Positions 14,680-28,600 of a DNA stretch of 64,000 bases are shown piece after piece. The notes beneath the pieces were generated by a model. The model saw only the letters and a list, made by a program, of their open reading frames with translations, ran no database searches and was not told where the DNA came from. The translations under genes and the position numbers were made by a program. Each line of letters begins with the position of its first letter. Within the stretch, counting starts at the first letter, position 1. Origin of the DNA: Enoplosus armatus (taxonomy: Eukaryota > Chordata > Actinopteri > Centrarchiformes > Enoplosidae); assembly GCF_043641665.1 (NCBI RefSeq), contig NC_092182.1, positions 22,319,241 to 22,383,240 on the forward strand. The letters run 5' to 3'.

Positions 14680-15940
14680 AATTTATTTTGTTTAATTTAG
14701 TTGATGGTTGAAGCTGACCTTGTGATAACCACCAACACAACCCGAGAACTTCCCAGAGAAATCAGGAGCCAGTGTAGGGGACTTATCTCGACTGATCTGT
14801 GATATCTTTAGCTTGTGGTGTGATTGAAAATATGAAAGACTTGTTGTCATTGGTTTGGCCGGTTGAGTGTATCTCAGAGCAAGGGTTTCACATTATACTG
14901 TGGCTTCTAAAATGTAGTAAAAACCACAGAATACATGCTTCATTCAGTAAGCCAATTCTCTAGTTTTGGATTCCTGATAACTGTGTGACTTTGAGAGTAA
15001 ATGAGTAACATTAGTCCTTAACAACTATCACCTCATTGACCTACAGAGCAAGAAACTGATCCACTGATTTCGGGGGACTAGCAAGCTCTGATGCTTAAGT
15101 ATATGTGAGTGTTTCCTGTCCCCAACTGCTATCCTGGCTGGTGGCTTTTAAATCAGAGTCAGTGTGCTTGGTTAACATTTACCTTTAATAACACATATCA
15201 CACAGTTTTTATGCTACCCTGGGTAATACTGTATGTCTTGATATACTGCTCTCCTGCTTTCTTGCACTTTGTCACGGAAGGAATGCAACTGCTGGCCGTC
15301 AGACCAGAGATGTAATCCGAGGATATCAAATTAGCACTCAGTATTCCTACACCCCCATTCTGCGTTTTTACATGTAGTACCTTTAGTTGTTGTGGGATTT
15401 ACAACCTGCTCTGAGCAAATGGAGAACTGTTGAGCAAGACAGAGAGAGAAAGAGGCAGACATACTTTCCTTTCTCCTCCTGCCATGAGAAACACACAACA
15501 GAAACAGACGAATGAAGAGCCGGAGACAGAGGAGGCATACAGACAGATAAATGAGGAGGAAATACTCTCCACTGCTGTTGAGTCTGTTCCCAGAGACGAG
15601 CTGGCACAGTGCTGCCTCTGTCCTGCCTCAGTCCAGTTTGCGTTTGTGGGTTGATGCTGATGTTTCAGGATTGATTTGTCTGCATTCAGCAGTGAGGCAC
15701 CCCACACAAACAATGAAACAGGCATGTGGCCCTAACACGCTGCCCTCTTGTATCTGACTGCCCAGTGCCCCTGTGAGAACCAGTGGTCACATGACCTGGT
15801 GAGTCACTGCACGAAGGGAACGGGACGCCGGGGCTGCCCCCCTCCACCTCCCCCTTGTGACCCCCACAGAAATCCCTGCTCCCCTGGGCCCACAGTTCTC
15901 TCACACACATGCTAAACCACTATGCGCTAATGCCTTTCTG

Positions 15941-16090
15941 TTGTGCCAACACACATACAGGCAGGCAGACACATGCACTAAACCCACATACACACACACA
16001 CTCATGCATACACCTATATGTGTACACACATATCCAAGCTCCACCCATAAGTGCACACACACATGCACGGCCACCCACATGCACAACAGG
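15941..16090. repeat. CA-rich low-complexity region
   Basis: An imperfect CA repeat with interspersed CATG and CATA units. Several apparent open frames across it are low-complexity artefacts. Confidence 0.8.
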
Positions 16091-16251
16091 CACGAACGAC
16101 AATAAAACACAACCTCGGGCTCGCTGATGCCTAAAAGAACACGGCCTTTTGTCATCCATACTGGGACCTTTCCCTCTGGGGGAGGAGCGCTATTCAAGGT
16201 CGAAACATGATTTTAGCCTTTAAACCTCCGTCCCTAAACATTAAAGGGCCT

Positions 16252-16295
16252 CACACAGACACTCACACACTCACACACACACGCACACACGCACA
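16252..16295. repeat. CA/CACG microsatellite
   Basis: A run of CACA units with CT and CG interruptions. Confidence 0.85.
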
Positions 16296-17306
16296 TTCAG
16301 CCTTACTTCCTCTTCTTTTATCCTCCTCATGTCTTTCCATCTTCCACGCTGCAAAAAAAGAAGTCTTATTAAGTCACGTAATCCAATACTGAGTCCTTAT
16401 TTTTCTTAGAACGAGTGAAAAACTACTTCCTCACTTCCAGAGTTTTCATCAGTTTGGACAGGAAATCATTGTTTTCAGAAAGGTTGGCTTGAATTACATG
16501 ACATTTTCTTGAACCAAGTGAAGTGTTGACAAAATTGTTGACACAAATACAGTGAAACACGTAGAAATTCTTGTGCTCTAGAGAGCTGTGAAAGTACTTG
16601 ATTGACTGACTTGTTTAAGCTGCACCTGGCAACTTCACAGGTTCACAGTCCTCCAAAATCTGACTTTCAATACCGGGATATCATGTAACATGATGTCATA
16701 ATGCGATACTTTTACAAACCCAGCCAGTCTGTGATCACTTTTATCAAACAGGTTCTCACTCACCACTGTTAAGAAGACAGCTTACAGTATTGTTGTACTA
16801 ATGTAACAGAGTAACAAGATTTTATTCAGGTAAGAGAATTCTTTGTTGTCTCAATTAAGGTTTGGCGTGCTTTTTTGTCTAACAGCGTAATTTTATCATT
16901 TGGGATGATAACATGAGTGTTAAAAAAAGAAACCAGAGTGCAGCTTTCTGTCTGTTTTTTGCAGTGCGCGACTAGCAGCCACCCCCCACCACTCTCGTTG
17001 CCGCTCGGCTGGAATTCCTCGCGGATCACTGCCCGCGCCCTCTTTATTCCCATTCTGTGCCTCCTCCGACACCTGGCCGTTGCCCCCCCAGTCCCCCCTG
17101 CTCTCCCCTCTAGCCCCTCATTAATCGGTCCTGATATTGATGGGAGCTGAATGCTGGCAAATGACTGCCTGTGAAGCCGTCTCATACACCCGCTTCTCAC
17201 CCTGCCTGCAACCACATACAGGCTTGATTAGCATGCCAACCGTTCACCCCGCCTGTGAATCAGCCCCTCTGTGCTTCAGCTGGCTCAGTCCTTCACTATG
17301 TCTATG

Positions 17307-17331
17307 CATCTATCTCTTTATCTATCTATCA
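17307..17331. repeat. TATC tetranucleotide repeat (short, interrupted)
   Basis: CATCTATCTCTTTATCTATC followed by one more TATC unit. Confidence 0.7.
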
Positions 17332-20237
17332 TTGTGTTCAACTCTGTTCCAATGTCTGCACTTTTGGGTTTCAAGACTCTTCTGGCTGCATTAATGTTTC
17401 ACTTTTGTACCTGTCTTCAGTGTCGCTCTTTGCCACCTGTTGATGCCTTTCTAATAAAAGACTTTGTAAGATCCCATTAAAACTTTTCAAACTGAAAAGA
17501 CAGGGATGCATACACACACCCTGTCTCCTGGTCTTTCACACACAAACACGGCAATTAAGACTAAGTTCAAGATCCACAAAGTATTTGCCTCTGCGGACCC
17601 AAAATATCAAAATTGTTTGAAGTTGAATTTGAACAAAAATATCCCTCTTCCTCAATGAAGCTGTATGATACCCACAGTCAGTACACGCTCCTGCTTTTTA
17701 ATCAACGGATTCATACGTCTCCTGAATCTTGAAGTTCAGACAGCAAGTTTGTAACACCCTTGAAGCTGAGTAACACACCATTATGCACATACATGTGAGA
17801 CCATATATGAACATATATATGAACATATATTGCATAGCATGTAGGCGTCGACACCCTCTACAGATCTTCCACATATTTCAACCCAACACTGTTTTACTGG
17901 TGCGACACTCTTTTTCTCACACATTTTCTGCTCATTCCCTTCTAACTATCAGTGTTATGGAAAAACATAGGCTTTGCAGAAATCCCCTCTCATATGAGGC
18001 CTGATGTGTAATATTCTAGGAATGAGTTTCGTGGGTATTTAAGTGAAGCATGGTTATGGAAATTATGGAATAACTTTATTGGTTAAAGAGATAATCAGAT
18101 GAAATGTTTTGCTGGTAACCAAGACAAAACACACCCTTCAGATGAGGTTTAAAAAACTTGATGTGCTTTAAAAAAGAATTGAGCCAGTTTTTTTCTTTTG
18201 AACTGCAAAATGAGATGTGATTTTAGTTTTAACACGCCTGCCAAAATTAAACCAGGTGGAACGACCTCAAATTTCTCTGTTGTTGTTGACTGCAATGCAA
18301 CCCAGATGGCATTGTTTCGAAAGGATATTAAACTTTTCTGTGGTGTTACAGAGCCTTGAATTCCTGGACTGTGAGACAACATGTACAGGTTTATCTCCTT
18401 GCTGATAACCAGCTCCCTGTATGATTCCCTCCTCGCTCCTGCAAGACAAAGCTATCTTGACTAGGGGGAAATTGAGTCATCCCTTGCTGTTAATGACATG
18501 CTGCCCATCACACCTCAGCACCCTGCTGACCAGTTACCATAGCAACAACTGGTTGCTCTGGTGTTTTGACAAGTCTTTCGCTCTCTGAGTCCTGACTTTG
18601 AGCCACCCCAGGCAAATCACTCAAACAGACAAATATTCCTCTCCCTCCTCCCTCTCCCGGGCAGCACTATCTGCTGCTATTACTCTCCACTAGCTCTGTT
18701 TGGACGTCTTCCTCCTGTGCTCACCTGTCAGAGGTGGCCCTTGGTGCTGAAATATGCCTTTTGTCTTTTCCCTGTTGGAATGAAACCATAAAGTCACACA
18801 CAGACAGAAGTTTGCCGTCCTTTTTACGACTGCTTGCTCGAAAGCAATCTGTCTTTGATCTGTGTCACGAGTAAACACGGTGATAGGAGTTAAACCCAAG
18901 GTCGAACAGACGCTGAAAACACTTATGCGCTTTAGCTGTTCAGGAGATAAGGGAAACAAAGTGCTCTGTCAGGCTAAGTGGCTGTAATGGCTACAAAACA
19001 AACAGACGGAGGGCTCGCTGCTTTAGAGCAAAGAAGGACTTTACATTCCACAGAGAACCACGAAGCGTCTCTGGACTTAACTTAAGCCAGACACTGTTTG
19101 TTTACCTTGCAGGTTGTAATGCAAATATTTATGAGTTTATGGGCGAAGGGCTAAGAGCACTCTACACCTTCCTGTTCCTGACATAATGCCACATAAGGCA
19201 ACTTGTTGTGCCTGTTACTGCACAGGACAGCATCCTAATAGGGGAAATGCATATTTTAAAAGCCAAGAATCTTGAGTTTAGTCGGCGCTGGCCTCAGTTC
19301 TTGTTGTTCTTCTTCACTTTCTTCCTAATGTCTAGTACTATTTCTTTGTCCATTTTGACCTTACATTTAGACAGAATGCCCCTTAACAATACATTCCCAC
19401 ACTTGATATCTACCAAAGTACCCTTGAGCAGCACTTTGAACCCCATTTCCACTTGAGAAACTCAAAACCTTTCTGATTGCTGCCTCCAACCCCAAACATG
19501 CCTATGTTTCCCCTCTTTGGAAATATAGATTTGTGTGTACGTGACGTATTCTCAAAGACGCACAGAGTACAGTTTTGCTGCAGTGTGCCCTATCTATAAA
19601 ATATTGATGATGCTTGTAAAGGTGTTATGATTTTGTTAAACAAGGACTCAAGTTAATTATTATAATTTAAAATGATTCATAAAATGTATCATTGTGTTGT
19701 TACGCTCTCAGTAATTCAAGTCGCTGTCACTTTTATGAAATGGTAGATGACCTCGTTTTGTCCCTGAAGACTTTACATTTCAAAAAATACACTTCAGACA
19801 ATTTAATTTGCTCTGGCTGGCCCTGATTTGAGGTGAAGGGTACACACCGTAACGCTGTGAGGACAGACACAGGTCGTGGAAATGAGTCTGGTGGTTTTTA
19901 CCCCTCACATAAATGGAGTCTGCTTTGCTTAAGTCTCCTCCATCTTTTCTCTCATTCAGTTTCTGTCCACTCATTCACAGCTGACCACCATGAAACCATT
20001 AGCTGTGTGTTTGTGCTCCACTGGTATCCAATATCTCCCAGTATATGTTAGTTTGACTAACAGAGGGTCCTCAAGGTGCCTTAATGGTTGGCCTACGCAA
20101 TTTCCATTGTGCCGTGCAGTCGGTGATTAAGAGGATGTTGATTGCAGGGGCTTTAGGGATGCCTGTACTGTAAGTGATATTTGGGTTATTCCGAGGCCTG
20201 TGTCTGTGTGATTGGATGCAGTAATGGTCTCAGCAGT

Positions 20238-20259
20238 GCAGCAGGCAGGCAGGCAGGCA
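20238..20259. repeat. GCAG tetranucleotide repeat
   Basis: Four to five GCAG/GGCA units in tandem. Confidence 0.8.
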
Positions 20260-20633
20260 TATGGCCGAGATACTGCCTTCCACTGCCTCCCATTCTCTGC
20301 TTTATAGACCTCCAGGGGTTCATGACCCCCTCCATAACTCTTCCAAAGCCAGAGAGGGAGAGGAGCTAGCTCACGGGCCTGGAATCCACCAATGTGCCTT
20401 ACCTCCCGAGTGATCCCTCCTCCTAGTTCTTCTGTGAAATGTGTGGTCCCCATCAGGAGAGGCAGGATGGGGACGGACAGTGCTGGTGATAGTTAAACAG
20501 TCACGGCTATTAGGAGGTACACTCGCCTCCTCCTCGGGTCAGGGAGAATAGGGGACGAGAGCTGAAAATGGGGCGTCTTGTCAATGTAATACAGCAATGT
20601 CAAGGGGTGGCAGGGAGGAGACAATACGTATGA

Positions 20634-20752
20634 GCTGGAGTGGAGAAGGGATGAAGGAGGTGGGGAAAGAGGAAGGATGAAAGAGGAGAGACAGGACAGA
20701 GGAGGCAGGTGGGGGAGAGAAGAGAAGGAGAAATAAATTAGGAAAAGAGGAG
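20634..20752. repeat. Polypurine tract
   Basis: About 120 bases that are almost all A or G on the plus strand, with only scattered pyrimidines. It explains the serine/proline/leucine-rich open frame on the opposite strand. Confidence 0.8.
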
Positions 20753-21136
20753 GCCAGACACGGTGTCTATGGTGTGCTGCTAAGTGAGAATAAATCATTA
20801 CTCCTCTTTTACCATTCCTACATGACTGCAGGCATTGTAAAACACACATAAAGATACCCATTAATACATATTATTACACCCTTACATCTAGCCTCCCTCT
20901 TTCAGACGATAATACCGTATCATCCGTAAAGGCATATTTTATTGCAAGTTGCTCAACCGCATGAAGCATCTATGCACCCACCTCCCGGCTTTTTAATGTG
21001 CATACATAATTTAAGGCCTCTTGTCTTAAGTATTATTCTGCCCCTAACATCAAGCGGCGGAGAAGTGAGAAAATATGTCGGCTGAGTACATCACGCCATT
21101 GATTAACTAGCAGGAGGTCTGGGAGGTGGATGGTCT

Positions 21137-21172
21137 TGTGTGTGCGTGTGTGTGTGTGTGTGTGTTTGTGTG
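21137..21172. repeat. GT microsatellite (interrupted)
   Basis: TG units with one CG and one TT interruption. Confidence 0.92.
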
Positions 21173-24100
21173 GAGGAGGGTTGGGGGTTGCGATATATAC
21201 CCAGACAGAGAAACAACTCTGATCCGATGACTTTCTTGGCAGACAGGCGGCATCGACTGGCAAGAGATCAACTCTCCCAGTTTGACCCTGCGATGCGCTC
21301 ACACATCAATAACGCTGTTTAAATTCCTCTGCATGACACAGAGCTAGGAAGTGTTGTACCTGGGAACAGAACAGAAAAAAGTGGCTTATAGGAAGATATG
21401 GTTGAATGACTAATTTCATTACTCAGGGATGTCAGTTTCTTAACTCAGAGTTCATTTGATTTATTTGTTGATCACCAGGTGTGTTTTTGTTGAGGCAGTG
21501 CCAATCAAAAAACGTTTTACTGCAATAGATGGATACAGTTGCTGCTAGTTCCCACTGCAGATGTGCTTAAACACATATGAAATTATTGATAGTCGCAGCC
21601 AAGTTTTGATTTTATCTCAGTTTGCAAAGGAAAATGAACTATGATTGCAAATGCTGATTGTTCATTGTATTTTGGTTGAAAGTAAAAGATGAGTATGTAG
21701 CATATTTTTCCACATCTTCCATCAAGATGATGTTACTGAGCATAGATAGTGCCAGTGTGCAGAGCTTTGATCTGACTGAAAAACTGCACCAATTTAGATT
21801 TTGACAATCTTAAAAACAGCCACAAATCACACCAAATAGAAATTAGTTATAGTCTGTGGTGCTGTCAGAACTGGTCCGACACAACTGCTTCTCCCACGAC
21901 ATACTCTACTCTGTATTGAATTATTCAGCCATTTCTTTTCATGACCAAAACAAAATGAAGTACCATAATGTATTTCTTATTTTCATTCCTGGGAAAGAAC
22001 GATTGTGACTGTGGCGGTTGATATAGTTTATCAATACCTCTTAAAGAAGTATAATCAGTTTAGTTCCAGGTAATGAAGCATATACACTGAGTCACACAGT
22101 TAACAGTACATGCTCTTTATAATGGTCTGTGTATGAATAGGGATGTGTCATAGCATGAATGTGGTTATGTGAATGAGTGTGTGTGTATAGTCTTTGTTCA
22201 TTCAATAGTCCACGAGCATTCAAAAGAAAGGCACAAGAAATCTCATGTATTACTGAAGCTAATTAAAAGTTGTGCAGTGTTTCCTGACTGCATCAGTGTA
22301 GTCGCTGTAAATCCTATTACAGTTTGATTTCCAAAAGCTGATTATTTCAGAACAAAATTTCCTCACATATACGGTGAGGGTTCCTTGTTTGTATCCTTGA
22401 TTGCTTGTAATCATAACTTTTGCCTGAGACAAATACACGCAGTTTTAGAGCAAGAAAACAGCTTCTAATTTATTTAGATTTTGTGAAACATTTACAGCTC
22501 CAGATGAGGCACGTTTATCAACAGAAGGAAGTCTAAAGATCGGTTTACTCTCTCTGCTAGTACTTGACCCAGAAACTAAATCTAAGTAAAAAAAAAGAAA
22601 AGATAAAAAAAAGGACAGCATGGCGTGTAAGGTGTTTTTGAGACAGATTTGTTTGATATATGATGGCATGCAAAACTAATTTGCCAAGCACATGCTGCGT
22701 TCTTCAGTTGTCATTGTCTCATTGTCAGAGTGTTGGGAAATCTTTGAACAGTCTTCAGACAGATATGTCTCAAATAGAGCAACTGAAATTCAAGCTTTAA
22801 ATGGCTTAAATACAGCTAAATTTATACAAAAAAGACTCACTGTCAAATACAGATACTGTGACTTTCTCACAGATGCCATTGTGGGTCATGCAGAGCTTCA
22901 TGTTTAGTGTTTTGACAAAAAAGCACATAATTGTTAATTTATCTTTTTTTTTTTGGTAGTATTTATTCGTAAATGTTGCTGGTTATCTGTTATTTGACAC
23001 ATTATAGTTAAGCGATATTAGATTAGTAATGGAAAAAGAATATTCCCCTGTAATTACCATAGTAAGGGAAGTGGAAGCAGCCATCTTGCACATTTCCATT
23101 TTGTGAATACTTTTGGTCAAGCACACACAGCTGGGGGGCATTGCAGTGTGCTGTAGAATATTATTTAGTTTCTTTTCATCTCAGCGTTTCTTCACGAGAG
23201 TCCAACTTGTGCCGTACATTGGTTCACTGATTTGTCGGGACATAGTGAGCTTCATAAATGATGATTCATATTGCATGTTTCAACATAAGCTTTCTATATT
23301 CACAATTCACCGTTTAACAGACCGTTAATAAGAAAACAGTCCCTGTGTATTTCGGAGTTTTTGTGTATTGTAGTCGAGAATATCTCCAGTTATAATATTT
23401 ATGATTTTTCTTGGCAAACAGCAAACCCACATAAACAAATATGCTTGATAGGGTTACATTCATTAGTATGTATATGTCAAGATCTGCTGTTCAAAACAGT
23501 AGGCTACACGCAGCCTTGTCCTATACCTTTACCATGATAGGCCTTGCTGCATTAGTGAACAGGTAAGGATTCACTGTCTTACACTGACGGTCATATTGTT
23601 CATTGATGGTTTTTGGTCTCTGACCAAAACCGCAGCTCTGCCAGGAGGCTGCCGTGCTCGCAGGTCATCAGTTCAACCTTATCACCAAACATCAAATGAC
23701 AAGAACCCAGGGCCTCTGCACAGGAATTTACTGCAGGTTTTAAAGGATCTTTCAGAGGATGAAAGGCTCTTTAAAAGGATGTAGAATAGGCCATAAACTA
23801 GATTTGTTTGTCAGACTTTAATGGCACACATTATATAGGAGGATGTAGTTTGGCTAGATATCAGAGGTTGAATCCTTTTATCAGGCAACAAGGACAGGCC
23901 ATCACAATAAAAAGAGGTACCTATCTTTCACACAAATTCACATAGACACTAATGCATGCACACACTCCCTTTTAAACCAAATGCAAACTCTTGGGGTGCT
24001 GAAAAACAGCAGTTATCAGTCTCCACTTTATTCATCGCCAAAGTGCTTTTTCTTGAAACGGATCTCGCTCACGTTCTTCAGTTGGTGTCACTCACCTCCT

Positions 24101-24360
24101 CAACTAACCCACAATTTGCCAGAGCTGCCAATCAAAACTGTTGGCATGGAGATAGCTGCTCCCTTGACTACCACAGACATCTCATGTAGGACAAATTAGG
24201 AGGGGAAATGGGTCCCTTTGCCTCCACACTTCCAGTTGAGTATATTTTAAGCTGGGGGGAACATCTTGTCTTTTGGGCTAATACGAGCATATCATGGTCG
24301 CACTGCTCCTACAGGGCCTGCAGCTCTGTTCTAACCTGCACAGCCTAATCAAGGACCGGG

Positions 24361-24408
24361 GAGAGTGAGAGAAAGAGACATGAGAAAGACAGTGGAGAGA
24401 GAGAGAAA
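24361..24408. repeat. GA-rich low-complexity tract
   Basis: GAGAGTGAGAGAAAGAGAC followed by more GA units, almost entirely purine. Confidence 0.7.
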
Positions 24409-25583
24409 TTCCTCATGTGAAACCACACATCCGTGAAATAAAGGATTCCTTCATGTTCTTGCATGAGCTGTGTACATTTTTTAATCATCCACTCTTAACT
24501 AATGGCTCTTAGGCAAGGCGTGGGAGGCCTGCGATGATTATTTCCGTCAAGTCAATTAGTAGTGGTATCTGAAAAGCTGTCACTTTGATGAAAAGCGATT
24601 TGCACATCCATGTCTAACTTTGCTGCAGGTATTTCCACCGCACTCGTTGATGAACAACTCAGTGCTCGCGCAGCACTTAAAATGATTGGATGGCTGGATG
24701 AATGTCACTTGTACGCCCTCTTTTTGAATCATACGCATGTTCTCTTCAGCTGCTGCTTATAAAAATGTGGGACCCACTTTTACAGAATTTTCCACTGCAG
24801 AATTTAAAATGTACTGATCTGTTAAACAGGTCTCGGTGGGTTGTCAGGGATTTGGGAAATATGGAAAGTGTACTTATAAATCCTCTAGCCTGTGTTATTA
24901 GCCAGGTTTCTTTCACACAGCTTACGATTGGCCAGGTGACTGTTCCCACTCGCAATTTATTGCTTACATTGATGTCTCTCTGCCATGAAATATGGTGTCA
25001 CTCAGAACTAACTACATTTTAATGGTGAACGTACACTAATGATACCCCTACAGGTGCCGCTAATAGCAAAAACACATCTTGACGTATGGAAAGAAAAGCT
25101 ATACTTTCAGATGATTGGCACGAGAATGGGGTTTTGTAATCATAGGTGAGATAAGACAGCGACAGTTACTGAAAAATATATTTCAGGCTTCCATGAAATA
25201 ATGGATTGTTGAAAAAAAATTGTTCCTGCTAGCTTGTGGGCTAAATTGTATTGTTATATTTTATAGAGCTGTCATTGCTAGCAGAGCCCTCTGAAAGGTG
25301 ATGTCTAGTGTTTTGTATCTGTAGATTCTCTAGATATTCAGGATATATTATAAGACAACCCTAATTATGATCTCTCCCCCCACCCCCGTACCCACACGTT
25401 TTTGGAAAAAGACTTCTTACAGATTCAAAACACTTTCAGACTAGTTCTGTTGGGAAAGTTTCCGTGATGTGACACACTATAAATGGACACACTAGCTAGC
25501 CTACCAACATTAAGGCTAGTCCTTTAATTTACTGTAATACCACCAACATTTTTTCAAACATAATAAAAATATTAAAACGTATA

Positions 25584-25619
25584 AAACGTTATATAACATA
25601 AAAATGTTATATAACGTTT
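25584..25619. repeat. Perfect hairpin, 16-bp arms, 4-base loop
   Basis: Left arm AAACGTTATATAACAT (25584-25599), loop AAAA, right arm ATGTTATATAACGTTT (25604-25619), with no mismatch. A related ATTAAAACGTATAAAACG lies just before it. Confidence 0.95.
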
Positions 25620-28600
25620 CATATTTGGGCCAATGCCTTAATTTGGAGCATAAAACATTGATTTTAATTGTGCTCCTTTTCCATGTTACTTTACTTGCTG
25701 ACCCTGTGTAGGAGGTACAAAATGTGCCTATGAATAATAGTATATTTTCAACTTTAATTGGCAGACAATATGGTGGAAGATGCAGCAACCGATACAGTAC
25801 ATTTTGGACAACAAATGAGATTACTCTGTATTCCATCGTCAGAAAGAGCTAAAAGCAGTTACAGTCTAATTGGAGGACCTGACAGTTTTTAATCATACGT
25901 CAACTAGTAGTTTTTGCTTCACTTACATTTGTTTTTGGCTGTTGCCCTTTGGCCTTGTTGACAAGTTAAGTTACACTGACTGATAACACAGCTCGGCTGT
26001 GTAGGGATTACTGTTGTACATCCTGCTTGAGGCCCCTGGGAACGCCATGCTGTATCATTCTGTCAACAGTTAGTGCTCTGAGAGCGCTCTACTTTCTGTG
26101 CGTTAGTGTTTGTGTGTGTGGTACCATATTTCACACTGCACCGTCCTCTGCCAAAACCAACTACCCAGCTTCCTCCCTCATCTTTCCGTGCCTTGGAAAA
26201 CACACCACTCTGCAGCTATGTTGAGGTGGGGCTGAACTTTGAGCCCTACCTCATTGCTTCCCGAAACACCTACATCATCATCTCAACTTCGAACCTGCCT
26301 TTTCACGACCCAACAATAACCTCCACACCACATAAATCTCCCAGACAGAGTGATGTCTCACCAATGACACACCGGGTAGTGCCCTGGATACCCAGGGCTG
26401 CATGCCAGCCTGCCTTTTACTCTTGAAAACGAAGAAGAAAAAAAGCCATGCTTCTGGGGTTTGGGCCAGTGCCACATGGTCCACAAAGCCCCTGTTTCAT
26501 TGTAAAAGTGGGATTAAGAATTCATTTAACACACTGGGGTATGCTGTTATGTGACAGTGGTGGGAGCTCTACTGTACCTTAATGGGCCCAGCTTGTGCTG
26601 ACAGATAAGTTGAGCTTAGTTGCTCTGAACCAGGATGTCCATTCACTTCTTCCCTCTAAATGAAACAGACTGTTATTCTTTCCAACAGGCCATACAGTAG
26701 CCCTGTCCATCATTAAAGCTATGAATCATGTCTCTGCACTTGCACTGGCTCCCTCAGGGGTATATCATTGCCTTGCCCCTTAATCTGTGCAGATTTCCGT
26801 GCCGGGGTCCACTATATAGGGGTCTGTTTTTAGCACAATGAACAGCTTGCTCATGTTACTCTGCAACTGCACTGCATACCACAATCTTCCCACATTTGCC
26901 ATTAAATACTATGCTTTCAGGTGTTTAGTGAAATGCAAGAAAATGCACATGCGCCCTTCAGCGGTGGTTAAACAGAACTTTACCCAGCATGGCTTTTATG
27001 GGGAGAATGTTTAGCTGTTTTTTTAGCCCTGTTAGCTGACATTATCACAGCCATGGAAAGCACCATATGTGGTTTATGTCAATGTTAAATTGAATGTTGA
27101 GGGATTTGTTCCATAGCGGGCAGAGGCTACAGTTCCGCTGGTGAGAAAGATAAAAAGAAGTCATGCCTCCGAGCTGCTTCATGCTGTTTTGGAGGTCAAT
27201 TGCTTCTTCAAAATACCCCCATTAAACTGAAGGCCCTAAATATAGGCTAGTTTGCTAAGAGAATTGGTATATTCTCTTTAATTCTGGTTTGAACTGCCAT
27301 TTAAAAGCAATTTATATGCATGCAATACGTTGCAAAGCCATTTGTCGAATCATATTCTTCATGCTGAGAAAAAGAGGGCCAAGGAGAAATATCTCAAGTC
27401 AGTCATTTAACAATATGATTACATACAAGAACTTACCAGCATGTATGTGCTTGTGCTAGAAGAAAAAAAAAAAGTTTTGAAGCTGGACTTGTTGCATTCC
27501 CTGCCTGGGGAAATGGTGCACGAGTTGGAAGGTGTAGACGAGGGATTAGTCATGGCAGTAAAAACTGCAGAAATCTGTTTGTTTGCTCGAACTAATTGTC
27601 CATCGATCTGTCATATCCTGATTTCCGACAAAGCATGAATGGTCAGTGACCAACTGCAAAAGTTGAGAAAAAGGCTGGCAAGAAACAGAAATAATATAAC
27701 CACGAGCAACATTTCCTTGTGCAGAGAAAGTGAATGGATGATGATGATGCTCACTCAATATCCTGTGTTGCTTTCATTTATTAATTCAACAACACGATGG
27801 CTTGTAGATAACTTTCAGTCTGAGGTCTTTGTACTTGTCTGTGTAAAATGTTTATTTTCTTACTTGCTGTGGTTGTTTGAGCTGAAATGTCTTTTCTGTG
27901 AACAGCTCTTCTCTGTATCCCTCATTGAAAATGCTGTTGCTTTCTTTAGAAAGCTGAGATGCAGCATTGACCCCTCTTAGAGAAGAAGAGTGTTGTTGTA
28001 GAACCATAGCCCCCTCCTCTCCCCCCGCCTGTCACTTCAGACAGCCTCTCACTGGAGAGCTCTCTCTCAGATCAGCACTAAACTCTCCTTAGTCTCAGGA
28101 AGTGTTGGAGGAAGCACTCTCAGCCTAGTAGGCTTTTCTTAGACTCTGAGGTCTCATTGCATATTCATAGCCCCCTCCACAGTCGAGGGTATCAAGTTTA
28201 AAAAAAGAACAAAAGACATCGACATCCAAGCTTTAATTATTTACTGATATATTGTTAATATTCTCTGTAATTAAAAATAGAAAATATATTAAGGTTTAAA
28301 CATTAATGTTTCATATTTAAAAACATTGCTTTGTTCGTGTAGACAGTGAAGTATTCCTCCTGCTGTTGACCGCCAGTGCGGAGGCCATTTTCCCATGAGT
28401 TCAAACTGTTAAAACACTTATATGCATCACTCTCCATTGCCTCACAAATAATGCAAAGACACTTACCGCTGTAAGTAGGAAATTGAGAGGCTGCAATTTG
28501 TCATCAGATCTTAAAGCACTGGTTGTGTCCTCCTGAACAACACATTCTGGTGTTGAGCGAATCCATTACACTACAAACAGGTCGCACAGCACCATACGTT

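Larger units (their letters stand above)
1..16000 (+). other. ephb2 intron 1, proximal part of window (no exon recognised)
   Basis: I see no convincing exon, RNA gene or long coding frame here. Open frames are short, run on both strands and show no family resemblance. The stretch contains a TAGA repeat near 6.13 kb, an AT repeat near 9.33 kb, long C runs near 5.28, 8.90 and 14.67 kb, a possible degraded mobile-element remnant near 4.57-4.72 kb, and hairpins near 8.30, 10.34 and 13.0 kb. CA-rich low-complexity sequence starts near 15.94 kb. Assignment to intron 1 is inferred from exon 2 lying downstream with a phase-1 acceptor. The window start could instead lie upstream of the gene if a first exon has been missed. 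Confidence 0.6.

Noticed and set aside
15857..16197. Several His/Thr- or Cys/Val-rich open frames
   Set aside because: They are translations of CA repeat sequence.
16826..17215. 129-codon minus-strand open frame over the CpG-dense patch
   Set aside because: High GC lowers stop frequency, and no protein family is recognised.
20493..20861. 122-codon minus-strand open frame rich in Ser, Pro and Leu
   Set aside because: It is the complement of the polypurine tract, which keeps stop codons rare.
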